From: Neisseriales bacterium
GTDB lineage: Bacteria > Pseudomonadota > Gammaproteobacteria > Burkholderiales > UBA11063
Direction of reading: 5' to 3'
Assembly: GCA_008017145.1 (NCBI GenBank)
Contig: SSGY01000038.1
Coordinates: 1-6,023 of the forward strand
Length of the DNA: 6,023 bases
This document shows, piece by piece, positions 1 to 6,023 of this stretch. How positions within the stretch are numbered: position 1 is the stretch's first letter; the number at the start of each line of letters is the position of its first letter. The notes below the pieces were generated by a model. It was not told the origin of the DNA and ran no database searches. It saw only the letters and a program-made list of their open reading frames with translations. The position numbers were made by a program, and so were the translations under genes.

Positions 1-1206
1 AATTCCATCTTCCATATTACCAGTAAAATCTTTCAGAAAACCAATCAGATATGGACCAACAAAACCAGATAAATTACCGAGTGAATTAATCCAGGCAATT
101 GCTGCAGCCATAGTAACACCACTCAAAGCCGTAGTTGGCAAACTCCAAAATAATGGAATTATACTCAAAATTGCGCCGGTCGCCAAACTCAGCAGGATTA
201 TTGCCACCGCCAAATTATCACTAACCGCAACACTCCACCATAAACAACAACTGCCAGCTAAAGCTGCAAGCGCTAGATGCCAACGCCGTTCATTATGTTT
301 GTCAGAACTTCGCCCCAGAAGCAACATCGAAACTACCGCAGTCGCATAAGGAATAGAGCTTAAAACTCCAATAGTTAAATTATCGCTCACTCCAGCATTT
401 TTTATAATCGTAGGCAGCCAAAAACCAATTCCATAAAGACCAATACTAAAACAAAAATAAATACAACTTAATTTCCAGATTACGGGGCTAGCAAAGACTT
501 GTTTTAATTTAAGTGTTACTTTGCTTCGTTTATCCGTTTGCAGATTAGTCAATAAGCGCTGTTTCTCACTTGGATTTAACCAGCGAGCGGCATAGATACT
601 ATCATCAAGAGTAAATAGAAGCACGCCACCCATTACTATCGAAGGAACTGCTTCAATAATAAATAACCACTGCCAGCCAGCTAAATTATGAACTCCAGAC
701 AAACTATGCAAAATCCATCCTGATAATGGTCCACCGATCACACCAGAAATCGCAACTCCAGTCATAAATAGCGCATAGATTCTGCCACGTCGCGCCTCAG
801 GATACCAAATTGAGAGATAGTAAATTATCCCCGGAAAAAACCCAGCCTCAGCAAGTCCAAGCAAGAAGCGCAATAGATAAAACATAGTTGGCGAGGATAC
901 CAGCATCATACACCCTGATATTATTCCCCAACTGACCATAATTCGCGCCATCCAGCGCCTAGCACCAACACGCGACATAATTAAATTACTGGGCACTTCA
1001 AATAAGAAGTAACCAATAAAAAACACTCCAGCACCTAAACCATAGATGGTTTCGCTAAAGTGTAAATCATTAAGCATCTGCAGTTTGGCAAAGCCTATAT
1101 TTACCCGATCCAAATAAGCCAAAATATATGCTGTCAATAAGATCGGAATAATCCGCCAACTAACTTTACGATAAAGCTGTTGTTCTTTATCAATGGTTAA
1201 CGCCAT
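1..1206 (-). CDS. MFS transporter, anion:cation symporter (ACS) family, C-terminus cut by window edge
   Basis: This is a predicted inner-membrane, proton-coupled transporter of an organic acid anion. The frame starts at ATG 1204-1206 and stays open to base 1, giving 402 residues; ACS members are usually about 430-450 long, so roughly 30-50 residues are missing. Visible ACS landmarks are the first-helix motif YLDRVNIGFA (31-40), a motif-A-like loop SNLIMSRVGARRW (73-85), the signature RFLLGLAEAGFFPG (113-126) followed by an Arg-rich loop (139-142), the central hydrophilic loop (about 201-240), GRSSDKHNERRWH (298-310) and INSLGNLSGFVGPYLIGFLK (373-392). The family includes transporters of phthalate, tartrate, glucarate and 4-hydroxyphenylacetate; the substrate here cannot be read from sequence. 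The start is 11 bases after the hisA stop, with only a weak purine-rich RBS (AGAAAG), so it is probably co-transcribed with the his cluster. Family call is firm; substrate is unknown. Confidence 0.93.
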   Translation of the reverse strand, partial: MALTIDKEQQLYRKVSWRIIPILLTAYILAYLDRVNIGFAKLQMLNDLHFSETIYGLGAGVFFIGYFLFEVPSNLIMSRVGARRWMARIMVSWGIISGCMMLVSSPTMFYLLRFLLGLAEAGFFPGIIYYLSIWYPEARRGRIYALFMTGVAISGVIGGPLSGWILHSLSGVHNLAGWQWLFIIEAVPSIVMGGVLLFTLDDSIYAARWLNPSEKQRLLTNLQTDKRSKVTLKLKQVFASPVIWKLSCIYFCFSIGLYGIGFWLPTIIKNAGVSDNLTIGVLSSIPYATAVVSMLLLGRSSDKHNERRWHLALAALAGSCCLWWSVAVSDNLAVAIILLSLATGAILSIIPLFWSLPTTALSGVTMAAAIAWINSLGNLSGFVGPYLIGFLKDFTGNMEDGI

Positions 1207-1217
1207 TAATTTTCTTT

Positions 1218-1946
1218 CTAAACAGCAGCCACAAGTGCAGAAGCTAGGTCAAATTGATTTTCATACAATGCTTTACCTATTACTACACCATGCACATCCA
1301 ATTGACGCAACTCAACTACATCGGCTAACTTACCAACACCACCAGATGCAATTAAATTTAAATCAGGATAACGCAACTGAATTTGTTTATACAGTGCAAT
1401 ACTAGGTCCAGCCAAAGTACCATCTACTCCAACGTCAGTACACAAAACATATTGTGCATTCGGGTAGTTATCTAGCACATCATAAACGCTTAAGCTACTT
1501 TCTTGTTGCCAGCCATGCGTGCGAACTTTGGGTATACCTTGATTGTCTAGACTACAATCCAATGCCAGAACAATTTTATCCGCACTAAAGCGTGTCATCC
1601 ATTGATTAACTAACTCTGGTTCAGAAACACAAACACTACCAACGACAACCCGTGCCACACCTGCAGCAAACAAAAGCTCTAGATCTTCAGTAGAACGGAT
1701 ACCACCGCCAACTTCAATTTTTAACGGTGAATTCTTGACTAACTTTGCAATCAAATCACCTTGCGTGAATTTACCCGCTTTAGCCCCATCTAAATCAACC
1801 ATATGTACCCATTCGCTACCCGCTGCTGCAAACTCCTCAAGCATTGCCGCCGGATTATCATTATAAATCTTAGTCGTTGCAAAATCACCTTTATACAACC
1901 GCACACATTTACCATCACGTAAATCAATTGCTGGATAAATTACCAT
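1218..1946 (-). CDS. hisA: HisA, ProFAR isomerase (histidine biosynthesis)
   Basis: Phosphoribosylformimino-5-aminoimidazole carboxamide ribotide isomerase converts ProFAR to PRFAR, the cytoplasmic step that feeds the HisH-HisF synthase. The 242-residue length is normal. The (beta-alpha)8 barrel is complete: N-terminal YPAIDLRDG with catalytic Asp8, VDLDGAKAG (50-58), phosphate-binding GGGIRS (80-85), VLALD with the second catalytic Asp at 130, the HGWQ segment with Trp146 (144-147), CTDVGVDGTLAGP with Thr170 (169-181), and the C-terminal phosphate loops SGGVG (201-205) and VIGKALYE (222-229). Val174 sits where many proteobacterial HisA proteins have Arg, but this position varies in the family and the enzyme should be active. 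The start is supported by GAGG nine bases upstream, in the 17-base gap after the flavoprotein gene. It probably belongs to the operon that begins at hisH. Confidence 0.97.
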   Translation of the reverse strand: MVIYPAIDLRDGKCVRLYKGDFATTKIYNDNPAAMLEEFAAAGSEWVHMVDLDGAKAGKFTQGDLIAKLVKNSPLKIEVGGGIRSTEDLELLFAAGVARVVVGSVCVSEPELVNQWMTRFSADKIVLALDCSLDNQGIPKVRTHGWQQESSLSVYDVLDNYPNAQYVLCTDVGVDGTLAGPSIALYKQIQLRYPDLNLIASGGVGKLADVVELRQLDVHGVVIGKALYENQFDLASALVAAV

Positions 1947-1963
1947 TAATATTTTCCTCTTTT

Positions 1964-2983
1964 TTATTTAAATTGTTTTTTTATATCATTAATTAAATCA
2001 TCAAATCTAAGCGCTTGGTAACTCCGGTGTTCCCCTAACCAAATTCCTGCATATTCAAACAGCTCCATTGACTTGGCCTTTGCCCGCAAATAGCTGCTGG
2101 CGTAGTGCTGTATGGGAAAAGGATACTCAGCAACATCAAGCTCGCGCATCAACTGGTTATTAATTCCACGCACTGATTTACCAGTAATTGTCGATGACAT
2201 GCTAATATCAGATGGCGATTTACTGGCAATAAATTCGCGTAAAGAACTATTCAATGTACTCAATTCGCTTAGCATGAATAGGCTACCAAGCTGGACATAG
2301 TCAGCGCCATACTCATTAAGATAGGTATGAATATCACTAACTTCAATCCCACCAGTAGCAATTAAGACTGCATTACTGCCTAAGGTACGTATTTGCTGCA
2401 ATAACTCTAGCGTATTTAGCGAGTTTTGATTGCTATCAGAAAAACTAGCTTGATGTCCACCTGCAGCACAACCCTGAATTATTAATCCATCAACCCCGGT
2501 ATCTAAAGCGTCTTGGGCTTCTGTTAACGAAGTAACCGAAGCAATAACTTTAACACCATTAAGCTGCAACTCTTTAACCGTATCCTGAGAAAGTAAGCCA
2601 AAAGTTGTGCTAATTGCTGGAATTTGGTATTTATTAACCAGCTCCAAATAGTCCTGTATGGCTATTGTGGGTGGTACTTCAAACCAATCTCGCTCATAAA
2701 TATCCAGCTGCTGTTCTATCCTAATTATGCTATCAGATTTTTTATAGCGCTGTAAAGTGTGCCGTGGTTCTTCAATGAAGAGATTGAGAATAAAGCGATT
2801 TGAGCTTAGAGCTATTACCCGTTGTATAAATTGCTCGCAGTCTGATAAACTCAGATAACCACTGGCAATTGAGCCAACCATTCCCGCATTGATAACGCCT
2901 GCAACTAATTCTGGAGATGTTATACCACCAGCCATAGGCGCTTGAATTATACTATAATCACTCGTAAACAACTTATTAGACAT
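1964..2983 (-). CDS. Nitronate monooxygenase-like FMN flavoprotein
   Basis: This is a predicted cytoplasmic TIM-barrel FMN enzyme of the nitronate monooxygenase / 2-nitropropane dioxygenase family, whose members oxidise alkyl nitronates such as propionate 3-nitronate; FabK-type enoyl-ACP reductases are relatives. Class I-like features in its 339 residues are IIQAPMAGGITSPEL (12-26) with AGMVGSIASGYLS (33-45), ILNLFI (65-70), STTFGL (125-130), QGCAAGGH with the putative catalytic His177 (170-177), the FMN phosphate-binding ATGGI (209-213) and GADYVQLGSLF (226-236), and a C-terminal IWLGEH segment (314-319). The His motif departs from the usual QGxEAGGHxG: Ala173 replaces Glu and Ala179 replaces Gly, so substrate range may differ. 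Its ATG follows the hisH TAA directly, and its RBS (AGGA, seven bases upstream) lies inside the end of hisH, which implies tight coupling. The family is clear; the physiological substrate is unknown. Confidence 0.88.
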   Translation of the reverse strand: MSNKLFTSDYSIIQAPMAGGITSPELVAGVINAGMVGSIASGYLSLSDCEQFIQRVIALSSNRFILNLFIEEPRHTLQRYKKSDSIIRIEQQLDIYERDWFEVPPTIAIQDYLELVNKYQIPAISTTFGLLSQDTVKELQLNGVKVIASVTSLTEAQDALDTGVDGLIIQGCAAGGHQASFSDSNQNSLNTLELLQQIRTLGSNAVLIATGGIEVSDIHTYLNEYGADYVQLGSLFMLSELSTLNSSLREFIASKSPSDISMSSTITGKSVRGINNQLMRELDVAEYPFPIQHYASSYLRAKAKSMELFEYAGIWLGEHRSYQALRFDDLINDIKKQFK

Positions 2984-3595
2984 TTACAATTCCTGCTGCC
3001 GCACAATCGCAATAAAATTAGCTAGTAATTGCTCACCAACACTACCAGATTTTTCAGGATGAAACTGCATCGCATAAAAATTATTTTGTGCTGCCATTGC
3101 GGCAAATTTAACCCCATAATCACAAGCAGCAACCGTAACTTGATTAACTGGAGCATAGTAACTATGCACAAAATAAACATCTTTGGTTAAATCGATCTCA
3201 TTAAGTAATGAAGACTCTTGCAGTTTGCTAAAATTATTCCAGCCCATTTGCGGTACAATCAAATTTTCTGTTGCATTAAATTTGCGGATTTTACCAGGTA
3301 AAATCCCGAGACACGCAACATCACCACCTTCCTCCGAAGATTCGTAGAGCAGTTGCATTCCCAGACAAATTCCCAGTAGTGGTTTTTTGTAATTACGCAA
3401 GGTGTCACACAAATCATACTTACTCAATTCACTCATTGCATAAGCTGCAGAACCAACTCCAGGTAAAATTGCACCATCTGCAGCATTAATCACTTCTTTA
3501 TCTGTAGTGAGTTCATACTCAATCTGCATCCTTTTTAATGCTACTTCAATCGAATAAAAATTTGCTCCACCACCAGTTATTACTGCTAATTTCAT
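2984..3595 (-). CDS. hisH: HisH, glutaminase subunit of imidazole glycerol phosphate synthase
   Basis: HisH hydrolyses glutamine and channels ammonia to HisF, which converts PRFAR to imidazole glycerol phosphate and AICAR. The protein is a class I glutamine amidotransferase of 203 residues, close to the usual 195-210. Its triad is intact: Cys77 in LLGICLGMQLLYES (73-86), and His179 and Glu181 in MQFHPEKSG (176-184). Other HisH features are ITGGGANFYSI (6-16), the oxyanion-strand motif LPGVGSA (44-50), VPQMGWN (114-120) and YFVHSYYAP (141-149). The start is supported by GAAGG nine bases upstream. It is the first gene after the intergenic region and has a TATAAT element about 65 bases ahead of it, so it probably opens the operon. 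HisF is not encoded in the window and must lie elsewhere. Confidence 0.97.
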   Translation of the reverse strand: MKLAVITGGGANFYSIEVALKRMQIEYELTTDKEVINAADGAILPGVGSAAYAMSELSKYDLCDTLRNYKKPLLGICLGMQLLYESSEEGGDVACLGILPGKIRKFNATENLIVPQMGWNNFSKLQESSLLNEIDLTKDVYFVHSYYAPVNQVTVAACDYGVKFAAMAAQNNFYAMQFHPEKSGSVGEQLLANFIAIVRQQEL

Positions 3596-3658
3596 TAATA
3601 AAAACCTTCAACATAATTACATCATACAAACGGAACTGAATACTTAAACCAAGGAGAT

Positions 3659-3664
3659 ATTATA
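3659..3664 (-). promoter_or_regulatory. Candidate -10 element of the hisH operon promoter
   Basis: On the minus strand this is a perfect TATAAT, preceded by an A-rich stretch and located about 65 bases upstream of the hisH ATG, which would give a leader of roughly 55-60 bases. At a 17-base spacing the -35 region (about 3682-3687) does not resemble TTGACA, so the promoter may be weak, activated or mispredicted. The leader shows no run of histidine codons and no clear attenuator hairpin. Confidence 0.45.
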
Positions 3665-3710
3665 GCGTTTTTTAATAGCTCTTGGTTGGTTTAGCAAAAT
3701 CATCGAGAAA

Positions 3711-3739
3711 TAAAAAATCCTGCCACAAGGGCAGGATTT
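3711..3739 (-). terminator. Rho-independent terminator (minus strand), second of a tandem pair
   Basis: A perfect 10-bp stem (arms 3715-3724 and 3730-3739, core ATCCTGCC/GGCAGGAT) closes a five-base loop. Read on the minus strand, the second arm runs into a T tract (complement of A 3712-3717). The plus-strand reading has no T tract, so it acts in one direction. It lies upstream of the candidate hisH promoter and insulates the his cluster from transcription arriving from the thaumatin-like gene. Confidence 0.88.
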
Positions 3740-3804
3740 AAATGACTGCATTACTGCAAGTTTGGATTATAATCAGGAATAGTTTTCTCACCCAGACAGA
3801 CAAC

Positions 3805-3834
3805 AAAAAAGACCCAGAAAATAAATCTGGGTCT
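3805..3834 (-). terminator. Rho-independent terminator of the thaumatin-like gene
   Basis: A perfect 9-bp stem (arms 3810-3818 and 3826-3834, AGACCCAGA/TCTGGGTCT) closes a seven-base A/T loop. On the minus strand the stem is followed by a T tract (complement of A 3805-3810). It begins about 40 bases after the stop codon of the thaumatin-like gene, the expected place for its terminator. Confidence 0.9.
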
Positions 3835-3874
3835 AAGACAATAAATCAGCTGCGCTTATAAATACGCACGAAAA

Positions 3875-6023
3875 TTATTTAGGACAGAATGTTACAATAT
3901 AATTTGCACCATTAGCAGGATTAGAACTAGTAGCTGGTGTCTGACATGTGAAACTACTTGAATTATCATCATATTGATATGAGTAACATGTAGGACAAGT
4001 CTGTTTTATCCAAGTGATCCTTGGTAAAATTTCTTGTTGCCAAGTAGCATTTGACGACTGAAAGGCAGATTCAGGAGTTGCGATTCCAACCCAATTAGTA
4101 CCACCACAGGTTTTTGCATCTGGAGAACCTGGTTGATATGAGCTATCAAATGGTGGATGCGTACACTGTGACCATTCTCCAATCGTGTATCCATTTGGAT
4201 TAGAAGATCCTAAATTAGGAGCTTGGTTAAAACCAAATGGCGCAACATTAGTTGTACTTTCATTGGCTGCGAAAATAGTTGCTGCAGAAATCCACCCTAT
4301 ACGAGTACCACAAGTATACTTATAAGTCGGACTAGGATTAAAAATTGCATCATAAGTATAGCCACAGGTTAGACCCGCACCACATGCGCTACTATTTGGT
4401 TGGTAACTACCTGCTGCCCCGGTTGAACAACTTGTGTTAGCAAACGATGTACCTGATACATAATTATATGCTTCTGCTGGCGTAGTAACTCCAGTATTTA
4501 AGCTAGTATATGAAGTAGGAACTGGTGTCCAATTAGCACCATACAATGTCTGCGCAGCTCCATTAAATACACCATTTTGCGCTGTAACGCTTCCTGCATT
4601 ACCACACTGATAAGGGTTATTCAATGACGATGTCGTGACATTACTAGGCTGCATACTCAATGGTGTAATTATTCCACCAATTAATGTAATATCATAAGCA
4701 TCATTGGCATTGTTCAAGAGGGTAAATTCTGCTGCAGAATTAGGGATATCAAAACCATGACTCACAGCACATGCCAACCCTGTGTTCCCACCATAGCCAG
4801 GACCAGATTCAGTACAGCCACCAGTTTGACATAACCCTGATTCGGTACAATTTGTACGACCAGTAACACCACCACTCCATTGCTGACCATTATAATTGCT
4901 TGCTGGAATTGAAACAGATGTTGAACCACCATTAGCAGCCAATGCATAGCCATTGCTTGGAGTTGGGTTATTCCAAAAACACGTTGACTTAGCTGCTACA
5001 TATGTAGAGTTAGGTGGACAATCACTTTGTGATGCTGCAATATTACCAACCGCACCACCAGAAATACCAAAATAAATTGTATTAGAACAATTGTTAACAA
5101 TTTTAATAGTTCTAGCAACTGGTTCAATTGTTGCAGCAGTAGCTTGCAAAGTTACTGGACTATAAGATGTAGGAGATGCATTTATCGCTGGGCAAGTTGG
5201 GCTTCCAACTGCATTTGCAACAGCCTTCCAAGTTATATTGCTAGTACCTGCATTTCCCCCTCCAACTGCATTAAAATTACAAGTACTTGATTCAGAGTTA
5301 CTAGACAAACAACAGTTTCCAACTGAAGCACCGTTTTGGGTAATATTGCCAGGCGATGCAACACTAGGGTCTGAAGTACTTGAAACAGAGACCCATAAAT
5401 TATGTACACCAGCAGATTTAGCCAAACTGATTGTCACAGGTACAGACTGACTACCCGCTTCTGCGGCGATAACCACAGATTGTGGCACTAAGGTAAGAGT
5501 ACCAACGGTTGGTGTCGTTGATGCCTGTGCCTGCATAGTTGCAATCGCACCATTTAAGACAGAAGTCGCCGTAATTGTAGAAGTGGCACTACCCGATGCA
5601 CTAAGATTAATTTTACATAAATTATTCGTTGTTGAAAGCGTACAAGATGATGGTGATACACTTATCTTAGGATTGCTTGACGTAAAGTTAATTACAGCAT
5701 TTGTAACACCAGAGCTACCAGTCAAAGATAGATATGCTGCTGAGCTTTCTGAAACATAAATAGGCACAGCCGGATCTACAAATGATAACGCGCCTGGTGT
5801 CGGAGAATTACTAACCGTAACATTTACTGGAGTAATAGTGTATACATGCCCCGTATATGTAGACGTCGCGCTAATTTGTACGTTACCAGTAGTTAAACCA
5901 CCAGTAATTGTGATTAAACAGCTTCGATTCGTATTAGAACTTGACAATTGACATGTTGTAGGGCTGACAGTAGCAATTTCTTGGTTGCTTGAAACAAGAG
6001 TTACAAGATCATCAGTAACACCT
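3875..6023 (-). CDS. Exported Ig-like repeat protein with C-terminal thaumatin-like domain, 5' end outside window
   Basis: The frame is open from the right edge to the TAA at 3875-3877, showing 715 residues (numbered here from the first full codon, 6020-6022). A TTG at 5945-5947 could be read as a start, but the 25 codons before it continue the same repeat pattern, so the gene begins outside the window. Residues 1-76, 77-174 and about 175-303 are Ser/Thr/Val-rich Ig-like beta repeats. Residues 304-715 form a thaumatin-like domain: TIKIVNNCSNTIYFGI at its start, GRTNC (388-392), AEFTL (431-435), DAYDITL (441-447), CPTCYSYQYDD (676-686) and NYIVTFCP near the end (707-714). It has 18 cysteines against 16 in typical plant members. 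The Cys content and low-complexity beta repeats imply export to an oxidising compartment or the surface. No C-terminal anchor is seen. The fold assignment is strong; the role (carbohydrate binding, adhesion or glucanase-like activity) is unknown. Confidence 0.88.
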   Translation of the reverse strand, partial: GVTDDLVTLVSSNQEIATVSPTTCQLSSSNTNRSCLITITGGLTTGNVQISATSTYTGHVYTITPVNVTVSNSPTPGALSFVDPAVPIYVSESSAAYLSLTGSSGVTNAVINFTSSNPKISVSPSSCTLSTTNNLCKINLSASGSATSTITATSVLNGAIATMQAQASTTPTVGTLTLVPQSVVIAAEAGSQSVPVTISLAKSAGVHNLWVSVSSTSDPSVASPGNITQNGASVGNCCLSSNSESSTCNFNAVGGGNAGTSNITWKAVANAVGSPTCPAINASPTSYSPVTLQATAATIEPVARTIKIVNNCSNTIYFGISGGAVGNIAASQSDCPPNSTYVAAKSTCFWNNPTPSNGYALAANGGSTSVSIPASNYNGQQWSGGVTGRTNCTESGLCQTGGCTESGPGYGGNTGLACAVSHGFDIPNSAAEFTLLNNANDAYDITLIGGIITPLSMQPSNVTTSSLNNPYQCGNAGSVTAQNGVFNGAAQTLYGANWTPVPTSYTSLNTGVTTPAEAYNYVSGTSFANTSCSTGAAGSYQPNSSACGAGLTCGYTYDAIFNPSPTYKYTCGTRIGWISAATIFAANESTTNVAPFGFNQAPNLGSSNPNGYTIGEWSQCTHPPFDSSYQPGSPDAKTCGGTNWVGIATPESAFQSSNATWQQEILPRITWIKQTCPTCYSYQYDDNSSSFTCQTPATSSNPANGANYIVTFCPK
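3878..5113 (-). other. Thaumatin-like domain within the repeat protein
   Basis: This is the Cys-rich C-terminal domain, residues 304-714/715 of the visible protein. Its first part (304-450) and its end (about 668-714) follow the plant thaumatin/PR-5 pattern, including the first-strand NNCSNTIYFGI, the RTNC turn and the CPTCYSY segment. The middle is much longer than in plant proteins, making the domain about 410 residues instead of about 200. It ends two bases before the stop codon in the family's typical FCP sequence plus one Lys. Confidence 0.85.
5114..5500 (-). repeat. Ig-like repeat 3 (divergent, longer)
   Basis: Residues about 175-303 of the visible protein. The unit opens with TLTLVPQSVVI, matching the opening of repeat 2, and carries the same late Cys cluster (C237, C238, C248) before a Gly-rich stretch and ITWKAVANA, the counterpart of ITATSVLNG in repeat 2. 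It is about 30 residues longer than repeat 2 and has an additional Cys277, so the boundary with the thaumatin-like domain is approximate. Confidence 0.6.
5501..5794 (-). repeat. Ig-like repeat 2 (about 98 residues)
   Basis: Residues 77-174 of the visible protein. Its core SSNPKISVSPSSCTLSTTN, then LCKINLSASG and ITATS, aligns by eye with repeat 1. The pattern (S-S-N, three variable residues, V-S-P, two residues, C, then a second Cys about nine residues on, and a closing A-T-S) marks a bacterial Ig-like beta sandwich with a probable internal disulfide (C127-C136). Confidence 0.7.
5795..6023 (-). repeat. Ig-like repeat 1, N-terminal part outside window
   Basis: Residues 1-76 of the visible protein. 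It begins mid-domain at the right edge with VSSNQEIATVSPTTCQLSSS, shares the Cys pair (C24-C35) and the closing ISATS with repeat 2, and ends at the Pro-rich junction NSPTPG. Because it is entered mid-unit, further repeats may exist beyond the window. Confidence 0.68.

Noticed and set aside
1193..1405. A 70-codon plus-strand reading frame over the hisA 3' end.
   Set aside because: It is antisense to well-conserved hisA and the start of the transporter gene and has no recognisable protein features.
2112..2300. A 62-codon plus-strand reading frame inside the flavoprotein gene.
   Set aside because: It lies wholly antisense to a conserved enzyme gene and has no independent support.
1964..2983. 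The gene between hisH and hisA read as a replacement for HisF.
   Set aside because: Its motifs (QGCAAGGH, ATGGI, GADYVQLGSLF) are those of FMN-dependent nitronate monooxygenases; shared TIM-barrel fold and position are not enough to assign cyclase activity.
3596..3658. A possible histidine attenuator leader upstream of hisH.
   Set aside because: The leader has no run of His codons, no alternative hairpins, and no terminator between the promoter candidate and hisH; the nearest terminator lies upstream of the promoter.
3742..3861. A 39-codon plus-strand reading frame between the his cluster and the thaumatin-like gene.
   Set aside because: It runs through the minus-strand terminator at 3805-3834, its only RBS-like bases belong to the other terminator stem, and its composition (Lys/Asn-rich end from the hairpin loop) is not protein-like.
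4006..5450. Short frames on both strands inside the thaumatin-like gene (4006-4194 and 4762-4953 minus, 5238-5450 plus).
   Set aside because: All overlap the long conserved frame and are explained by its low stop density in repetitive Ser/Thr/Ala codons.

Overview
The window is an AT-rich stretch in which all supportable genes lie on the minus strand. In transcription order (high to low coordinates) they are: the 3' part of a large exported repeat protein that ends in a thaumatin-like domain, a short intergenic region, then a compact cluster of hisH, a nitronate monooxygenase-like flavoprotein gene, hisA, and an MFS transporter gene that runs off the left edge. The his proteins and the ACS-type transporter are of ordinary proteobacterial type. 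The low G+C suggests an AT-rich gamma- or betaproteobacterium, but I cannot name a genus.

Region 3875-6023 encodes at least three Ig-like beta-rich repeats followed by a Cys-rich thaumatin-like domain of about 410 residues. The reading frame stays open to the right edge, so the true start, signal peptide and promoter lie outside the window. Two strong rho-independent terminators, both reading on the minus strand, follow its stop codon (3805-3834 and 3711-3739).

Region 1-3595 looks like one operon. A TATAAT element at 3659-3664 sits about 65 bases upstream of hisH. From hisH onwards the genes are separated by 0, 17 and 11 bases with no terminator between them. HisH is the glutaminase subunit of imidazole glycerol phosphate synthase, and HisA makes the substrate of that synthase, so the two act at consecutive steps of histidine synthesis. 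HisF, the obligate partner of HisH, is not in the window. The gene between hisH and hisA encodes a predicted FMN enzyme of the nitronate monooxygenase class, and the last visible gene encodes a predicted organic-anion transporter. Neither has an evident role in histidine synthesis.

The main points of interest are the Ig-repeat plus thaumatin-like architecture with its enlarged domain and altered acidic-cleft motif, the non-histidine genes inside the his cluster, and the double terminator and dyad around the his promoter. I found no CRISPR array, tRNA, rRNA, insertion sequence or clear new multi-gene system.
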